Source of the DNA: Sarcophilus harrisii
Lineage: Eukaryota > Chordata > Mammalia > Dasyuromorphia > Dasyuridae
Reading direction: 5' to 3'
Length of the DNA stretch: 64,000 bases
Assembly (NCBI RefSeq): GCF_902635505.1
Contig: NC_045427.1
Coordinates: 622,244,665-622,308,664, forward strand
The translations under genes were made by a program, and so were the position numbers. Below the pieces are notes generated by a model. The model ran no database searches, had not been told where the DNA came from, and was given only the letters and a program-made list of their open reading frames with translations. This document shows, piece after piece, positions 47,340 to 58,185 of this stretch; the stretch's first letter is position 1; every line of letters starts with the position of its first letter.

Positions 47340-48925
47340 CACACTAAAACCTTCTTATTTGGATATGGTTGATCTTTTCCAAGACCCTAAATAACAGAAA
47401 TTAAGCAAAAATTTCCGGAAGGATAAGTTTTTATATTGATTTTCTTTCAAGGAAAATACAAGGATTATAAATTTCATCCAAAAATTAAATGCAAAATTTT
47501 TTCCAATGAATTTAACAAGATTTTAAATTTTGCCAATCCCACTTGAATTTATGTTCAAATTTGAATCAAAAATTTTTTCCTTACCAAAGTAAAAAATGAG
47601 AAAAAAAGGTTTTTTAAAAATAAGATTTAAAAACTAGGGAAAATTTTGAAAAATGCCCAATGATGGTTTTTAATGTTTATTCTTTTAAAGTATTTTGTTT
47701 ACCAGTTTCCATTTTCCCAAAGTTTAATTAGTAAAACTAAATCCCAAAACTGTTAATCCAAATTGAAATCTAAAATCCGAAAAGTTTTAAAAATTATTTG
47801 TTTTTAATCTTCTTTGCTCCCTTAAATTTCTTCAAAATTACTTTAAAATTTCTTCTTTCTTTTTCAATTGACAGGTAGGAAACTAAAAATAAACCTTTGA
47901 AATTTAAAGCAGAAACTTGATTGAGAACTCAAAAATTTTGAAAGATTTTTTTCCCTTGTGACCAACCGTCCAAAAAACATTAAACAAAACATTTAATTCT
48001 TCTTTAGGACCCATAAAATTTCAAAAGAAAAAAAATAAAAACCTTTAAATTTAACACTATCATCTTTTGGTTTTAAAAAACAGCTATTATTCTTTGTATA
48101 ATTTTGCATCCCTAATTTCCCCCCACACCAAATTTTTTCCTATTTCATTTTCTACTTTTTAATAAATTGGGTCTATTAAAAGAAAAAATTTAAAAAAAAA
48201 ACAAAAAAAATAGAAATTTAAACTAAAAATTAATAATAACCCTAAAAAAGGGACAGAAAAAAATACAATTTTTTTAAACAAACACCAAAAAAAAATTGAA
48301 TTTGATTAGGGAAAAAAAACCAACCAAAATGAAAAGGGTTTAAATATAGATTTTCCTTTTCAACAAATCCAAAAAAATTAATTCATAAAGGGAGGAAAAA
48401 TAAAAACCAATTGAAAAAAAATAATTCTAAAAATTCAAAAAAAAATGGGAAAAACAAAATCAAAAAAAAAATCCATAAATTTTAAATCTGAAAATAAAAT
48501 AATGGAAAACATATAAACCTATGGATAGAAAAGCCTTTTGGGAAATTTTATTCTCCATATTTACTTACAGAAAAAATAGAAAAGAAATCAATAACTTAAA
48601 AAAGAAAAAACAAATTAAAACTTTCCAAATTGAAATTTAAACTCAAAAAAGGATTAAAAAATGAAATAAAAAAAATATTAACTAAAAATAAATAAATTGG
48701 TTTTAAAAAAAACAAAACAAAATACAAAACCTTTAGGTAATTTATAAAAAAAGGAAAAAACAATCTCAGCAAAAAGAAAAATAATTACCAAAAATGAAAA
48801 GAAATTAAAACGATAATTAGATATTTCCAATTATGCCAAAAAACTGACAATTAACGAAAATTATTTAAAATACAAACTAGGAAAAAAGGAAATTTTTAAA
48901 AATAATTTCAAAAAAAAAAGAAAAA
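47340..48925. other. Degraded A/T-rich sequence, probably poor L1 consensus
   Basis: Long A and T runs with only faint L1 similarity, becoming clean L1 ORF2 sequence at about 48930. By position it should hold L1 ORF2's first part. It has the same look as 43271-43660. I cannot tell base-calling trouble from decay. Confidence 0.4.
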
Positions 48926-49159
48926 TCTTAATGGACCCTAAAAAATCCCATTCAGGATTCATAAATAAATTCTACCAAACATTTAAATAATACTTAACTC
49001 CAATACTATGTAAACTATTTGGAAAAATAGGTAAAGAAGGAGTAGTGCCAAATTTCTTCCATGACACAAATATTACACTGATACCTAAACCAGGAAAAGC
49101 CAAAATAGAGAAAGAAAATTACAAACCAATATCCTTAATGAATATTGATGAAAATTTTT

Positions 49160-49357
49160 CTTTTTTTTTTTTTTAAATTAAAACTTTTTATTTTCAAATG
49201 GATAATTTTTCAACATTGGCCTTTGCAGAACCTTGTATTCCAAATTCCTCTCTCTTCCCCTCCACCTTCTCTCCAGATGACAAGTAATCCAATATATGTT
49301 AAACATTTTAAAAATATAAATTAAATCCAAGAGATGTATACATATTTACACAATTAT
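49160..49357 (-). mobile_element. Short antisense L1 tail inserted in L1 ORF2
   Basis: Poly-T, then 'aactttttattttcaaatgg', 'ttgcagaaccttgtattcca', 'gatgacaagtaatccaatat'. Target-site repeats: ttgatgaaaattttt (49145-49159) and ttgatgcaaaaatttt (49358-49373). Removing it restores the L1 text. Confidence 0.9.
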
Positions 49358-49855
49358 TTGATGCAAAAATTTTAAATAAAATATTGGCAAAGAGATTACA
49401 GAAACTTGTCAGCAGGATAATATACTATGACCAAGTGGGATTTATACCAGGAATGCTGGGCTAGTTCAATATCAAGAAAAACTATTACTATAATTGATCA
49501 TATTGATAATAAAGCCAACAGAAATCATATGATAATTTCAATATATGCAAAAAAAGCTTTTGACAAAATACAGCAAAAATTCCTATTAAAAATACTAGAG
49601 AACTTAGGGATAAAAGGATCTTTCCTTAAAATAATAAACAATGTCTCACCTAAAACCAACAGCAAGCAGTACTTGTAATGGAGAGAAGCTGAACACATTC
49701 CCAATAAGATCAAGGGTGAAACAAGGATGCTCATTATCATCACTTTGATTCAACATTGTGCTAGAAATGTTGGCTTTAGCAATAAAAAAGGAAAAAGAAA
49801 TTAAAGGAATTAGAATAGGTAACGAGGAAATACAACTATCACTCTTTGCAGATGA

Positions 49856-49870
49856 TATAATAATAATAAT

Positions 49871-49912
<42 letters not shown>
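49856..49912. repeat. (TAA)n(TA)n microsatellite inside L1 RT
   Basis: Follows 'gcagatgatata' (the A-D-D of LFADD) and expands what other copies read as 'gatagtatattta'. Confidence 0.95.
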
Positions 49913-49916
<4 letters not shown>

Positions 49917-51279
49917 AATCCTAGAAAACATCCAAAAACCTAAGAACCTACTGGATCCAAAAACCTAGCTTTAACAAAGTTGCAAGATACAAGATAAACT
50001 CACACAAAGCATCAGCATTTCTATATATTACTGACAAAGACTATCAGCAATTGATAGAAAGAAAAATTCCACTTAAAATTACTGTAGACAAAATGAAATA
50101 CTTGGGGAATCTACCTACCAAGACATCCCAAGAATTGTATGAACACAATTACAAAACACTTCTCACAAAAATAAAGTCAGATCTAAACAATTGGAATAAA
50201 TTGCTCATGGATGGGCTGAGCCAATGTAATTAAAATGATAATTCTGCCTAAATTGGTCTGTTTGTTCAGAGCCATGACAATCAAACTGACAAATAATTAT
50301 TTTATAGAACTAGAAAAAATAATAACAAATTTCATTTGGAAGAACTAAAAGTCAAGAATATCAAGGGAATTAATGAAAAAAATTACAAAGGATGGTGACT
50401 TAGCAATACCAAAACTAAAACTATATCATAAAAGACAGCAGCCATTGAAACCTTTTGATACTGGTTAACAAATAGAGTGGTAGATCAATGGAATAGATTA
50501 GATACATAAGACACAATAATTAAGGCTTATAGCAATCTAGTGTTTGTTAAATCCTGAAACACTAACTTCTAGAATAAGAACTCAGCATTTAACAAAAATT
50601 TCTGGGAAAAACTGGAAAATAATATGTCAGAAACTCAGTATAGACCTACATCTCATATCCCATACCAAAATAAGATTAAAATGGAAACATAATTTGGGCA
50701 GAAAGGATGATACCATAAACAAATTAGGAGAAGGGATAATTTACCTATCAGATCTTTGGAGAATGGAGGAATTTATGACCAAAGAAGAACTAGAGAACAT
50801 TATAATAGGCAAAATGGACAACTTAAATTATATTAAATTAAAAAGCTTTTTCACTAACAAAACCAACAAAAACAAGATTAAAAGAGAAGTACAAAGCTGT
50901 GAAAAAAATCTTTACAGCCAATATTTCTGATAAAGTTCTCATTTCTAAAATATATAAAGAACTGCATCAAATTTATAAGAATATAGGTCATTCCCGGATT
51001 GATAAAGTCAAAGAATATGAACAGGCAGTTTTCAGATGGTGAAATTCAAGCCATCTATAATTATATGGAAAAATGGTCTAAATCATTATTGAGAGAAATG
51101 CAAATTAAAACAACTCTGGCCTACCACATCACACCTCTCAGATTGGCTAAGAAGACAGGAAAACATAGTGATAAATGTTGGAGGGGATGTGGGAAAACTG
51201 GGACACTAATGCATTGTTGGTAGAGATGTGAAATGATCAAACTAGTCTAGGGAACAATTTGGAACTATGTACAAAGGCC

Positions 51280-51713
51280 TGTAGAAGGTCCAGTCAGTGG
51301 GGAAACTCTGGGTAAGGTATAAGACCCTTCAGCTCAGAGGGAACCTGCTAACAATGTCTGGTTTGACTCCCCATCTCCCCTTAAGGGCTCTTGGCCTTCC
51401 TGAGAAGTTAAGGGGTGGTGACAACCTGTGTTGAGAGTGAAGCAGAGTGATATCAGGTGGAAGAGTGATACCACATGGCAAACTATGTAATAGCAAGTTG
51501 TATATATGGTCCCACATGCACAGTATTGTTTTTGTTACATTATAAAAAGGGGAAAGTTCTTGAAATAAACAGACTCCATTTTCCCACCATCCTCAGTCAT
51601 CACTTCTTCACTAGGAAGGTATATTTTAATCACCCCAGGGTAGAGGCTCTAGAAAGCAGTACTCAATATTTTAATCACCCCAACTTGGGGGCTCTAGAAA
51701 ATAGGACACAACA
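51280..51713. mobile_element. LTR (solo) inserted in L1
   Basis: About 434 bases interrupting L1 between 'ggaactatgtacaaaggc' and 'aaataaaactgtgcat'. Begins TGTAGAAGG and ends ACACAACA, with near-identical six-base flanks (aaggcc/aaggca). Exact ends may shift by a few bases. It has a TATA-like box (51541-51549) and an AATAAA (51564-51569), both in plus orientation. Near its 3' end a unit of about 47 bases ('tattttaatcacccca...') occurs twice in tandem. No internal retroviral sequence is present. Family unknown; younger than the host L1. Confidence 0.75.
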
Positions 51714-52391
51714 AAGGCAAATAAAACTGTGCATACCCTTTGATCCAGCAGTGTTCTTACTTGTCTGTATCCCAAGGAAATTTTTACACGTGCAAAAAAT
51801 ATTTGTAACAGCTCTTTTTGTGATAGAAAAAAATTGGAAAATTAGTGGATGCCCATGAATTGGGGAATGACTAATAAGTTGTGGCAAATGATGGTAATGG
51901 AATATTATTGTTCTATAAATTGTTCTATAAAAATGATGAAAGCTGAAAGTTCTATAAAGCTGATTTTAGAAAGACCTGGAAAGATTTACATGAACTGATG
52001 TTGAGTGAAACAAGAAAAACAGTAATACATTTTATATAATAACAGCAAGAATGTGCAATGATTAACTATGAAAACTTGGTTCTTTTCAGTGGTTCAGTGA
52101 TCCAAAGCAATCCCAATAGACTTTGGACAGAAAATGCCATCTGCATCCAGAAAAAGAACTAAAGAGGCTGAATTACCATCTGAAAACTTTCTGGTTTGTT
52201 ATCAATCTTTTTAAAGTGTAGAAATGATAATTTGATGATACACTCTAGTTTAGTGACACAATTTTTGTGTGTGTGTAATGGATATGTAAAGAGTCTGGAA
52301 AAGTTTGTGTAATCTTTAAATTTTAAGTCAAAATGGATAAATGATTTATTTTCTATTCATTCAATATATTTTTTTCAATTAAAAATAAAAA

Positions 52392-52680
52392 AACCTAAGA
52401 TTCATTTGAACATTTTTGAGTTCCAAATCTCTCTTCCTTTCTCTTTCTATCCTTTTCCTACTCACTGAAAAGGTAAGCAAGTCATAAAAAACATATTTCT
52501 ATATTAATCATGTTGTGAAAAAAAGAGACAAAATAAAAAACTGAAAAAATGAAAATTTTAAAAAAATATATTCTTATCTGTATTCACACTCCATCAGATC
52601 TTTATGTGGAGATGGATAGCATTTTTCATTATGAATCTTTCATAATTGTCTTGATAATGATTTAAAAAATTCTAAAAGAC
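52392..52680 (-). mobile_element. Old L1 3'-end fragment
   Basis: Antisense 3' untranslated region ('gagttccaaatctctcttcc', 'atattaatcatgttgtgaaa', 'gtattcacactccatcagat', 'ggagatggatagcatttttc'). Its start abuts the end of the plus-strand L1, tail to tail. Confidence 0.75.
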
Positions 52681-52775
52681 TGAGTTTCTAGATAAATTAA
52701 GATTTTATGTCTACAAAGTAGTCAACAAAACCAGATTCATTATCCTCTTAATAGCCAAAAAGCCTAAACCTTATC

Positions 52776-52810
52776 CATATCTATCTATCTATCTATCTAT
52801 TTATCTATAT
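52776..52810. repeat. (ATCT)n microsatellite
   Basis: Six to eight tatc units. Confidence 0.95.
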
Positions 52811-52871
52811 AGTCCTTTGAAAAGGGGGTGCACCTGAAAGTGAAAGTCAGCTCTGATTGCTCAACAATCAA

Positions 52872-53002
52872 AATTTGTTTTTTTATTATAGCTTTTTATT
52901 TACAAGATATATGCATGGGTAATTTTTCAGCATTGACAATTGCAAAACCTTTTGTTCCAATTTTTCCCCTCCTTCCCCCTCCCACCCTGATGGCAGATAG
53001 AC
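52872..53002 (-). mobile_element. Very short L1 tail with 10-bp target-site repeats
   Basis: 'attatagctttttatttaca', 'atgcatgggtaatttttcag', 'ttgcaaaaccttttgttcca', 'ccaccctgatggcagataga'. Flanked by caacaatcaa at 52862-52871 and 53003-53012. Confidence 0.9.
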
Positions 53003-53232
53003 CAACAATCAATATTATAAGGGGAGGTGGGCTATGTATATAAAAAATAGGATCTTGGATCTTAGATCACTCAAATCTTGAAATAAGGAGACTTAAAAAT
53101 TTCTACATCAACGGTCTGATAAAAGGGAGAATCAACCTTTGTCAGAACTGTCTGTGCACACAAAGGGAGAAGACTCAATCAAAAATTAGAATTTCTTTTA
53201 CTGCCTGATTAGATCTTGGTCTATGTAAATAT

Positions 53233-53402
53233 ATTTTTTATATAACTTTTTATTGACAGAACCCATGCCAGGGTAATTTTTTTACATTATCCCTTGCACT
53301 CACTTCTGTTCCGATTTTCCCCCTCTCTCCCTCCACCCTCTCCCCTAGATGGCAAGCAGTCCTATATATGTTGAATATGTCGCAGTATATCCTAGATACA
53401 AT
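53233..53402 (-). mobile_element. Very short L1 tail with 11-bp target-site repeats
   Basis: Close match to the 3' end of the L1 at 37505 ('actttttattgacagaaccc', 'atcccttgcactcacttctg', 'gatggcaagcagtcctatat'). Flanked by tatgtaaatat at 53222-53232 and 53403-53413. The close match and perfect repeats suggest one of the younger insertions. Confidence 0.95.
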
Positions 53403-53429
53403 TATGTAAATATTTTAAAAAGAGTTCCC

Positions 53430-53860
53430 ACACTAAAATAGATTTGATTAGAGCAAAGTAGGCTAGAACATAATTATACAGAGTAGATTAGATTAGAAAA
53501 TTTAGCACAGTGAACTAGACTAGAACATAAATGAACATATCAGAGTAGACTGTTTACTAGAAAATAGCAGAGAGCAGAGCGGATTAGACTAGAATATAGC
53601 TATACAGAACAGAATAGACTAGAACATAGCTATCCAGAATAAAATAGACTAGAAAATATCTGAATAGAATAGAGCCAAGTAGACAAAAATGCAATTATAC
53701 AACATAGACCAGATTGGACTAGAACATATCTGAGCAAAGCAGAGTAGATGAGAGCAGAGTTATACATATTAGACAAAACTAGAACATATCTGAGCAGAAC
53801 AGTTTAGATCAGAATGTAGCTGAGAGGAGCAGAATGGACTAGAATGAGAATGCCCAGAAT
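53430..53860. repeat. Degenerate 30-bp minisatellite
   Basis: Repeating theme ctagaacatagctatacaga + acagaataga. Two adjacent units at about 53600-53660 are exactly 30 bases; others vary from 30 to 35. Roughly 13 diverged copies. A related motif ('agagcaaaacagagtagaat') appears again near 55325. Confidence 0.85.
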
Positions 53861-54070
53861 CTAAAGCAATACAATAGTTGTATGACTTTTTTTAATATGG
53901 TAAAAGTATATTCATCAACAAATGGACAATTATAATTGAAGGAAATCTAGATAAGTAGTCATAGTACAATATGTCCAATGCTTCCTTTCTATCCATCTTG
54001 ACAGCCAATTTCAGGATTATTTCTCTGTTGATCACACTTCTGTTTTAGCAGTGATGATGGTAATGATAGC

Positions 54071-54121
54071 GTGTGTGTGTGTGTGTGTGTGTGTGCATGT
54101 GTGTCTGTGTGCACCTGTGCA
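54071..54121. repeat. (GT)n microsatellite
   Basis: About twelve gt units, then gc/ct interruptions. Confidence 0.95.
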
Positions 54122-54249
54122 CAAATATACACAAAAGAAAAAAAAACAAAACTTTCACTGGTCCCTCTGGAAAGATTCAGCAATGAAGTAGGGAAAAGGA
54201 TGGGTGATTAGGATTGTCATTTTTGGTTTCCAAATAAAAATGAAGTTAA

Positions 54250-54360
54250 ATTTTCCATTCAATTCATAAATGTTTAAGCCTACTTTGTGAAAAACACTTG
54301 TTAGGCATTAGACATACAAAGCTGAAAAACAAAACTGTTTTTGACCTCAGAATCTAAATT
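54250..54360 (+). repeat. Old mammalian repeat ('taagcctactttgtg')
   Basis: 'aaatgtttaagcctactttg', 'ttaggcattagacatacaaa', 'tttttgacctcagaatctaa'. Same family as pieces at 60345 and 60640. Confidence 0.5.
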
Positions 54361-54764
54361 CTGACCAGAGATGGCAGCTCTATCATGTACAAAAATAGGA
54401 AATTACAAGGTATTTTGTGGAAGGAGAGAAGATTAGTTATAAGAAACATAGCAAAGGCTTCATGGATGAAGTCACATTGTATCTTGGACAATAAATAGCA
54501 TATATCACAATTATTCAATGGGGCTTAAAATATGTTGGTATGCACATAATCGATAATTGCTTAGCACCCTCCCCTATACACACTTATTAACATACACACA
54601 TGTACATCCTACTTCTTTGGATGTGCTAAATAGTCGTCAATTTGACACAACAAATTTGAGAGGGTCCGAACAATGAATTGAAAATACTTCAGTATTGACA
54701 AAAACGTATTCTTTTCTTATTGTGGAATATATAACTCTACTGATGATATAATTTCCTTTTTTTT
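54361..54764. other. No feature recognised
   Basis: AT-rich, nothing recognised. Confidence 0.3.
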
Positions 54765-55147
54765 CTTTTTTAAAAGATTTTTATTTTCAAAACATATGCA
54801 AGGATAATTTTTTCAAAATTGATCTTTGAAAAACCTTGTGTTCCTATTTCACTCTCTTCCCCCATCTCCTCCCCTAGATGGCATATAATGCAATATGTGT
54901 TAAACATGGTAAAATATACATGTTAAATCCAATAGTCTTACATATTTACACAATTACCTTGCTGCACAAGAAAAATAAGATCAAAAAGTAAAAAAAAAAT
55001 AAAATTCAAGTAAACCACAATGAAACGAGTGAAAACACTGGGTTGTGATCTTCCCTCAGTTCCAACAGTCCTCTCTGTGGACATAGATGGTTCTCTCCAT
55101 GACAGGACTATTGGAACTGCCCTGAATCAAATCATTGTTGAAAAGAG

Positions 55148-55148
<1 letters not shown>
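54765..55148 (-). mobile_element. L1 3'-end fragment
   Basis: Antisense 3' untranslated region, longer than its neighbours: 'tttttattttcaaaacatat', 'cttgctgcacaagaaaaata', 'cagttccaacagtcctctct', 'gttctctccatgacaggact', running into the TA array. Confidence 0.8.

Positions 55149-55202
<54 letters not shown>
55149..55202. repeat. (TA)n microsatellite
   Basis: About 27 uninterrupted TA units. Confidence 0.98.
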
Positions 55203-55203
<1 letters not shown>

Positions 55204-55689
55204 CATATTTCATAAGTAAAAAGGGCAGCATCATTATGGTGTGAAAATTGATTTGTTTAATAGCCTAAAGTTTTCAAAGGATATTTAGTTTAGTTTAGAT
55301 ATGAGTCAACTATGTAGAGGAGGATAGAGCAAAACAGAGTAGAATGGAGTAGGTAAGCAAATGAGAGGGAATGTAATTTCCCAAATGGCAATGTAAAGCA
55401 TATTTAGATTGATAGAAGCAAACATATCTAGCTTAAGCACAGTGATAATTGTACTGTACATTGCTTTGTTCAGTCCATATCTGGAGTACAATGTATGAGT
55501 TTAAGGAATGATATTGACATATAAGCATGCTCAATAATTTATAAATTGCAACATGCTGCAAAAGGAAAAATTTAGGGAGAATATGATTGTTTTCACAGAC
55601 CTTTCAATCTCCATCATTAGCATCACATATTTACAATTGTTTCAAAATTTAGAGGTAATTTAGTAAAACTCCCTTTCAAATATGTCCTC
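55203..55689. other. No feature recognised
   Basis: Apart from the minisatellite-like piece near 55325, nothing recognised. Confidence 0.3.
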
Positions 55690-56215
55690 TTCCATTCATT
55701 GACACTTCCAGTGCAGACCCTTATTACCTCAAACTTTGATTACTGCCAATAATCTGGTGGTGGGACTGTCTGCCTCAAGTCTCACCCCACCCTGATCCAT
55801 CCTCCATTCAGCCACTAAAGTGGTTTTCTTCCAAAATCATGCTGCACATACTCCCATCAATAAACTATTAACTTCCATTGCATCTAAGAACAAATACACA
55901 ATGCTCAACTTGGCCTTTAAAGCCATTCATAAACTAGCTCCCTCTGTCTTTCCAGTTTTCTTACACCTTATTTCCCAAAACATATTCTTCAATGAAGTGA
56001 CACTGGATTATTCCATGAATAAGGCACTCCATCTCTCAACTCTGGACATTTTTTTCTGACCTTCTCCCATGCCTAGATTGCTCTTCCTTTTGCCTCAACT
56101 GTTAATTTCCCTGGCTTGTTTTAATTGTCAACTAAAATCCTACCTTTTATAGGAGGTCTTCCTCAATATCTCTTACTTCCAATGCCTTCCCTCTGGTAGT
56201 TATTTCACATTTGTC
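55690..56215 (+). mobile_element. L2 LINE ORF2 end and 3'UTR
   Basis: Landmarks of L2 in sense and in order: 'ctgatccatcctccattcag', 'cactaaagtggttttcttcc', 'aactttccattgcatct' type, 'ggcctttaaagccattcata', 'ctagattgctcttccttttg', 'aaatcctaccttttatagga'. Diverged, about 520 bases. Confidence 0.8.
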
Positions 56216-56221
56216 TCATAT

Positions 56222-56345
56222 ATAAGTTAATTGGTTTATTGTTGTCTTCAAAGAGAATATTTGTGTCCAGCCTGTGACAGAGCATTCCAAGCTCATAATG
56301 GCCTGATCAGTCATAGTCAGACACAGTGTAACTTGACTCTAAGAT
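56222..56345 (+). mobile_element. LINE ORF2 carboxy-terminal zinc-motif fragment
   Basis: A frame starting near 56272 reads CPACDRAFQAHNGLISHSQ, then TQCNLTLR and a stop. This CxxC...H...C pattern resembles the carboxy-terminal zinc motif of some non-LTR retrotransposons (RTE-like is my guess). The flank 'attgttgtcttcaaagagaa' resembles a marsupial repeat family I remember. Confidence 0.5.
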
Positions 56346-56944
56346 AAGGATGTCATTTTAATTCTCTCCTATTTATTAAACAGGATATTGTGCTGATAGA
56401 AAGTGATGAGACATTTTTGCTTAAATCCAAATTCATTCTTTTCATAATCCCTCCAGTCATATCATTCATGGTGTCATGCTTTATGCTTATTGTTAATTTA
56501 ATATTTTCCTCTTCTGGGGATATTTCTTTCTGTTCACTTGTGATTAAACTTTTCAACAAACTCTGTCTTTAAATAGAACATCTTTACAAGAGTAGTACTA
56601 AGTGGTTTCAGAAAAAAATTCTTTCTCTCAGATATTCTTTTACTCTAAATCAGAAATAATCAATCCAAGTCTTTCTGTCTAGTCCCACAAAGTACACTAA
56701 CATATTTCTTGGATCTCTACTGCTAAAGGTTTTCCAGTAGTTTGTTCACTAACTCTTAAGATCAGAGAATGTTTCTAAGCTTTCTGTCAACCATATGTGT
56801 CATTATTAGGTTCCCCAGTTGATAGCAAACAAATAACAGCAAAAGGACACCAATTGAGAAAGAAAGCATATTCTATCTAAGCCATCTCTTTTTTAGGCAA
56901 GGAATCCAAAGACTAGTAGATCTATGCTTAGTGAGTATGAGTTG
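56346..56944. other. No feature recognised
   Basis: AT-rich, nothing recognised. Confidence 0.3.
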
Positions 56945-57160
56945 TGAATGGTATAGTGGATGAAGTGCTGGTTATGGCATTAGAGGTATCTGGATTCAGA
57001 TCTAGCTGTTGACCATTTAAAGGCTGTTCTAAATAAGTCATTAAGCTTGTCTCCTATCTCAGTTTCCTCATCTGTGAAATGGTGATAATTATACCCATTC
57101 TATCAATCCTAGAGTTACTATAAAGACTTAAATGAGATAGTCTATGCAGTGGGCTTTGCA
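56945..57160 (+). repeat. MIR-type SINE
   Basis: 'tggtatagtggatgaagtgc', 'tctcagtttcctcatctgtg', 'aaatggtgataattataccc', 'gacttaaatgagatagtcta'. Nearly full. Confidence 0.75.
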
Positions 57161-57184
57161 AACATTAATCTTCTTTATAAATCT

Positions 57185-57420
57185 TACTAATGAAAGGCAG
57201 ACAAGTGGTGTAGATAGAACACTACTCCTGAAATCAAGAGGACTTCAATTCAAATCTGGCCTCAGGCAATTTGACTTACTAGCTATGTGACTTGGGCTAA
57301 ATCACTAAACCTGATTGCCATGCAAAGAAAAAAATTCTTAATAATGCTAGGTGAGTTAATGTCAGTTTCACTTTAAAATGAGGGAATTGGACTAGGTGAC
57401 TTCTGAGATCTATTCCAGCT
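57185..57420 (+). repeat. Mar1-type SINE head plus MIR-like tail
   Basis: 'aggcagacaagtggtgtaga', 'caattcaaatctggcctcag', 'gctatgtgacttgggctaaa', then 'aaatgagggaattggactag' and 'gtgacttctgagatctattc'. Confidence 0.7.
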
Positions 57421-57465
57421 AAAAATATGTGTCCTAGGATTTCTACTTAACATAGGGTACTTTTT

Positions 57466-58060
57466 TCATTTAAAAGAAAATAGTATTTTATTTTTTCTCA
57501 ATTATGTGTAGACAATTTTTGGCAATTATTTTAAGTTCCAAATTTTTCTCTCTTCCTCTCTTCCTAAAATGGTAAATAATTTGATATAGGATGTTTAATT
57601 ATGGAAAGTATATTTCCACATTTGTTACATTTGTGAAAGAAGAAATAAAAAGAAAAAACCACACAAAATAAAGCAAAGTCTGTATTTAGAGTTCATTAGT
57701 TCTTATGAGTATATGGATAGCATTTCCAATTGTTAATACTTTGTATTTGTCTTGGATCAGAGAGTTGTTATGAAGAACTAAATCGTTTATAATTGATCAT
57801 CACACAATGTTGCTTATACTATGTACAATGTTTTCTTAGGTCTGCTCATTTCACCTTGTTTCAGTTCATACAAATCTTCCAAGGTTTCTTTAAGGAAAAG
57901 TGATTTAGAGCATTTCTTCATGTGGCTATAAATATCTTTCACTTCTTTGTCTCAAAAACTATATCCTTTGAGCATTTATCAATTGAAGGATGGCTTGTAT
58001 TATCAATTTGACTTGAGAAATGAGATATTTATCAGAGACATTTATTGTAAAAATTAAAGT
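57466..58060 (-). mobile_element. Old L1 3'-end and ORF2-tail fragment
   Basis: Antisense 3' untranslated region and ORF2 end ('attttattttttctcaatta', 'tctgctcatttcaccttgtt', 'aatatctttcacttctttgt', 'catttatcaattgaaggatg'). It lies just downstream of OR copy 2. Confidence 0.75.
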
Positions 58061-58185
58061 GTTTGTATCATGTTATAACTGACCAACAGTGGGCTATCTG
58101 ATGAGAAAATGGTTTTCTTATCATTAGAAATTTTAAGAGTGTATGGAGAATTGAATTAATTTGTCTTTCAACTTTAACATGTTGA

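Larger units (their letters stand above)
48930..52391 (+). mobile_element. L1 ORF2 and 3'UTR, carrying two later insertions
   Basis: ORF2 from the 'FYQTFK' region (48975) through RT (49427-49678; AFDKIQQKFLLKILE), LFADD near 49845, the carboxy-terminal region (50544-51223; [15 protein letters not shown]), the ORF2 end at about 51720-52050, and a 3' untranslated region to an A-rich end at about 52391. Interrupted by an antisense L1 tail (49160-49357) and an LTR (51280-51713). A TA microsatellite grew next to the RT catalytic motif. Frames are broken. Confidence 0.85.
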
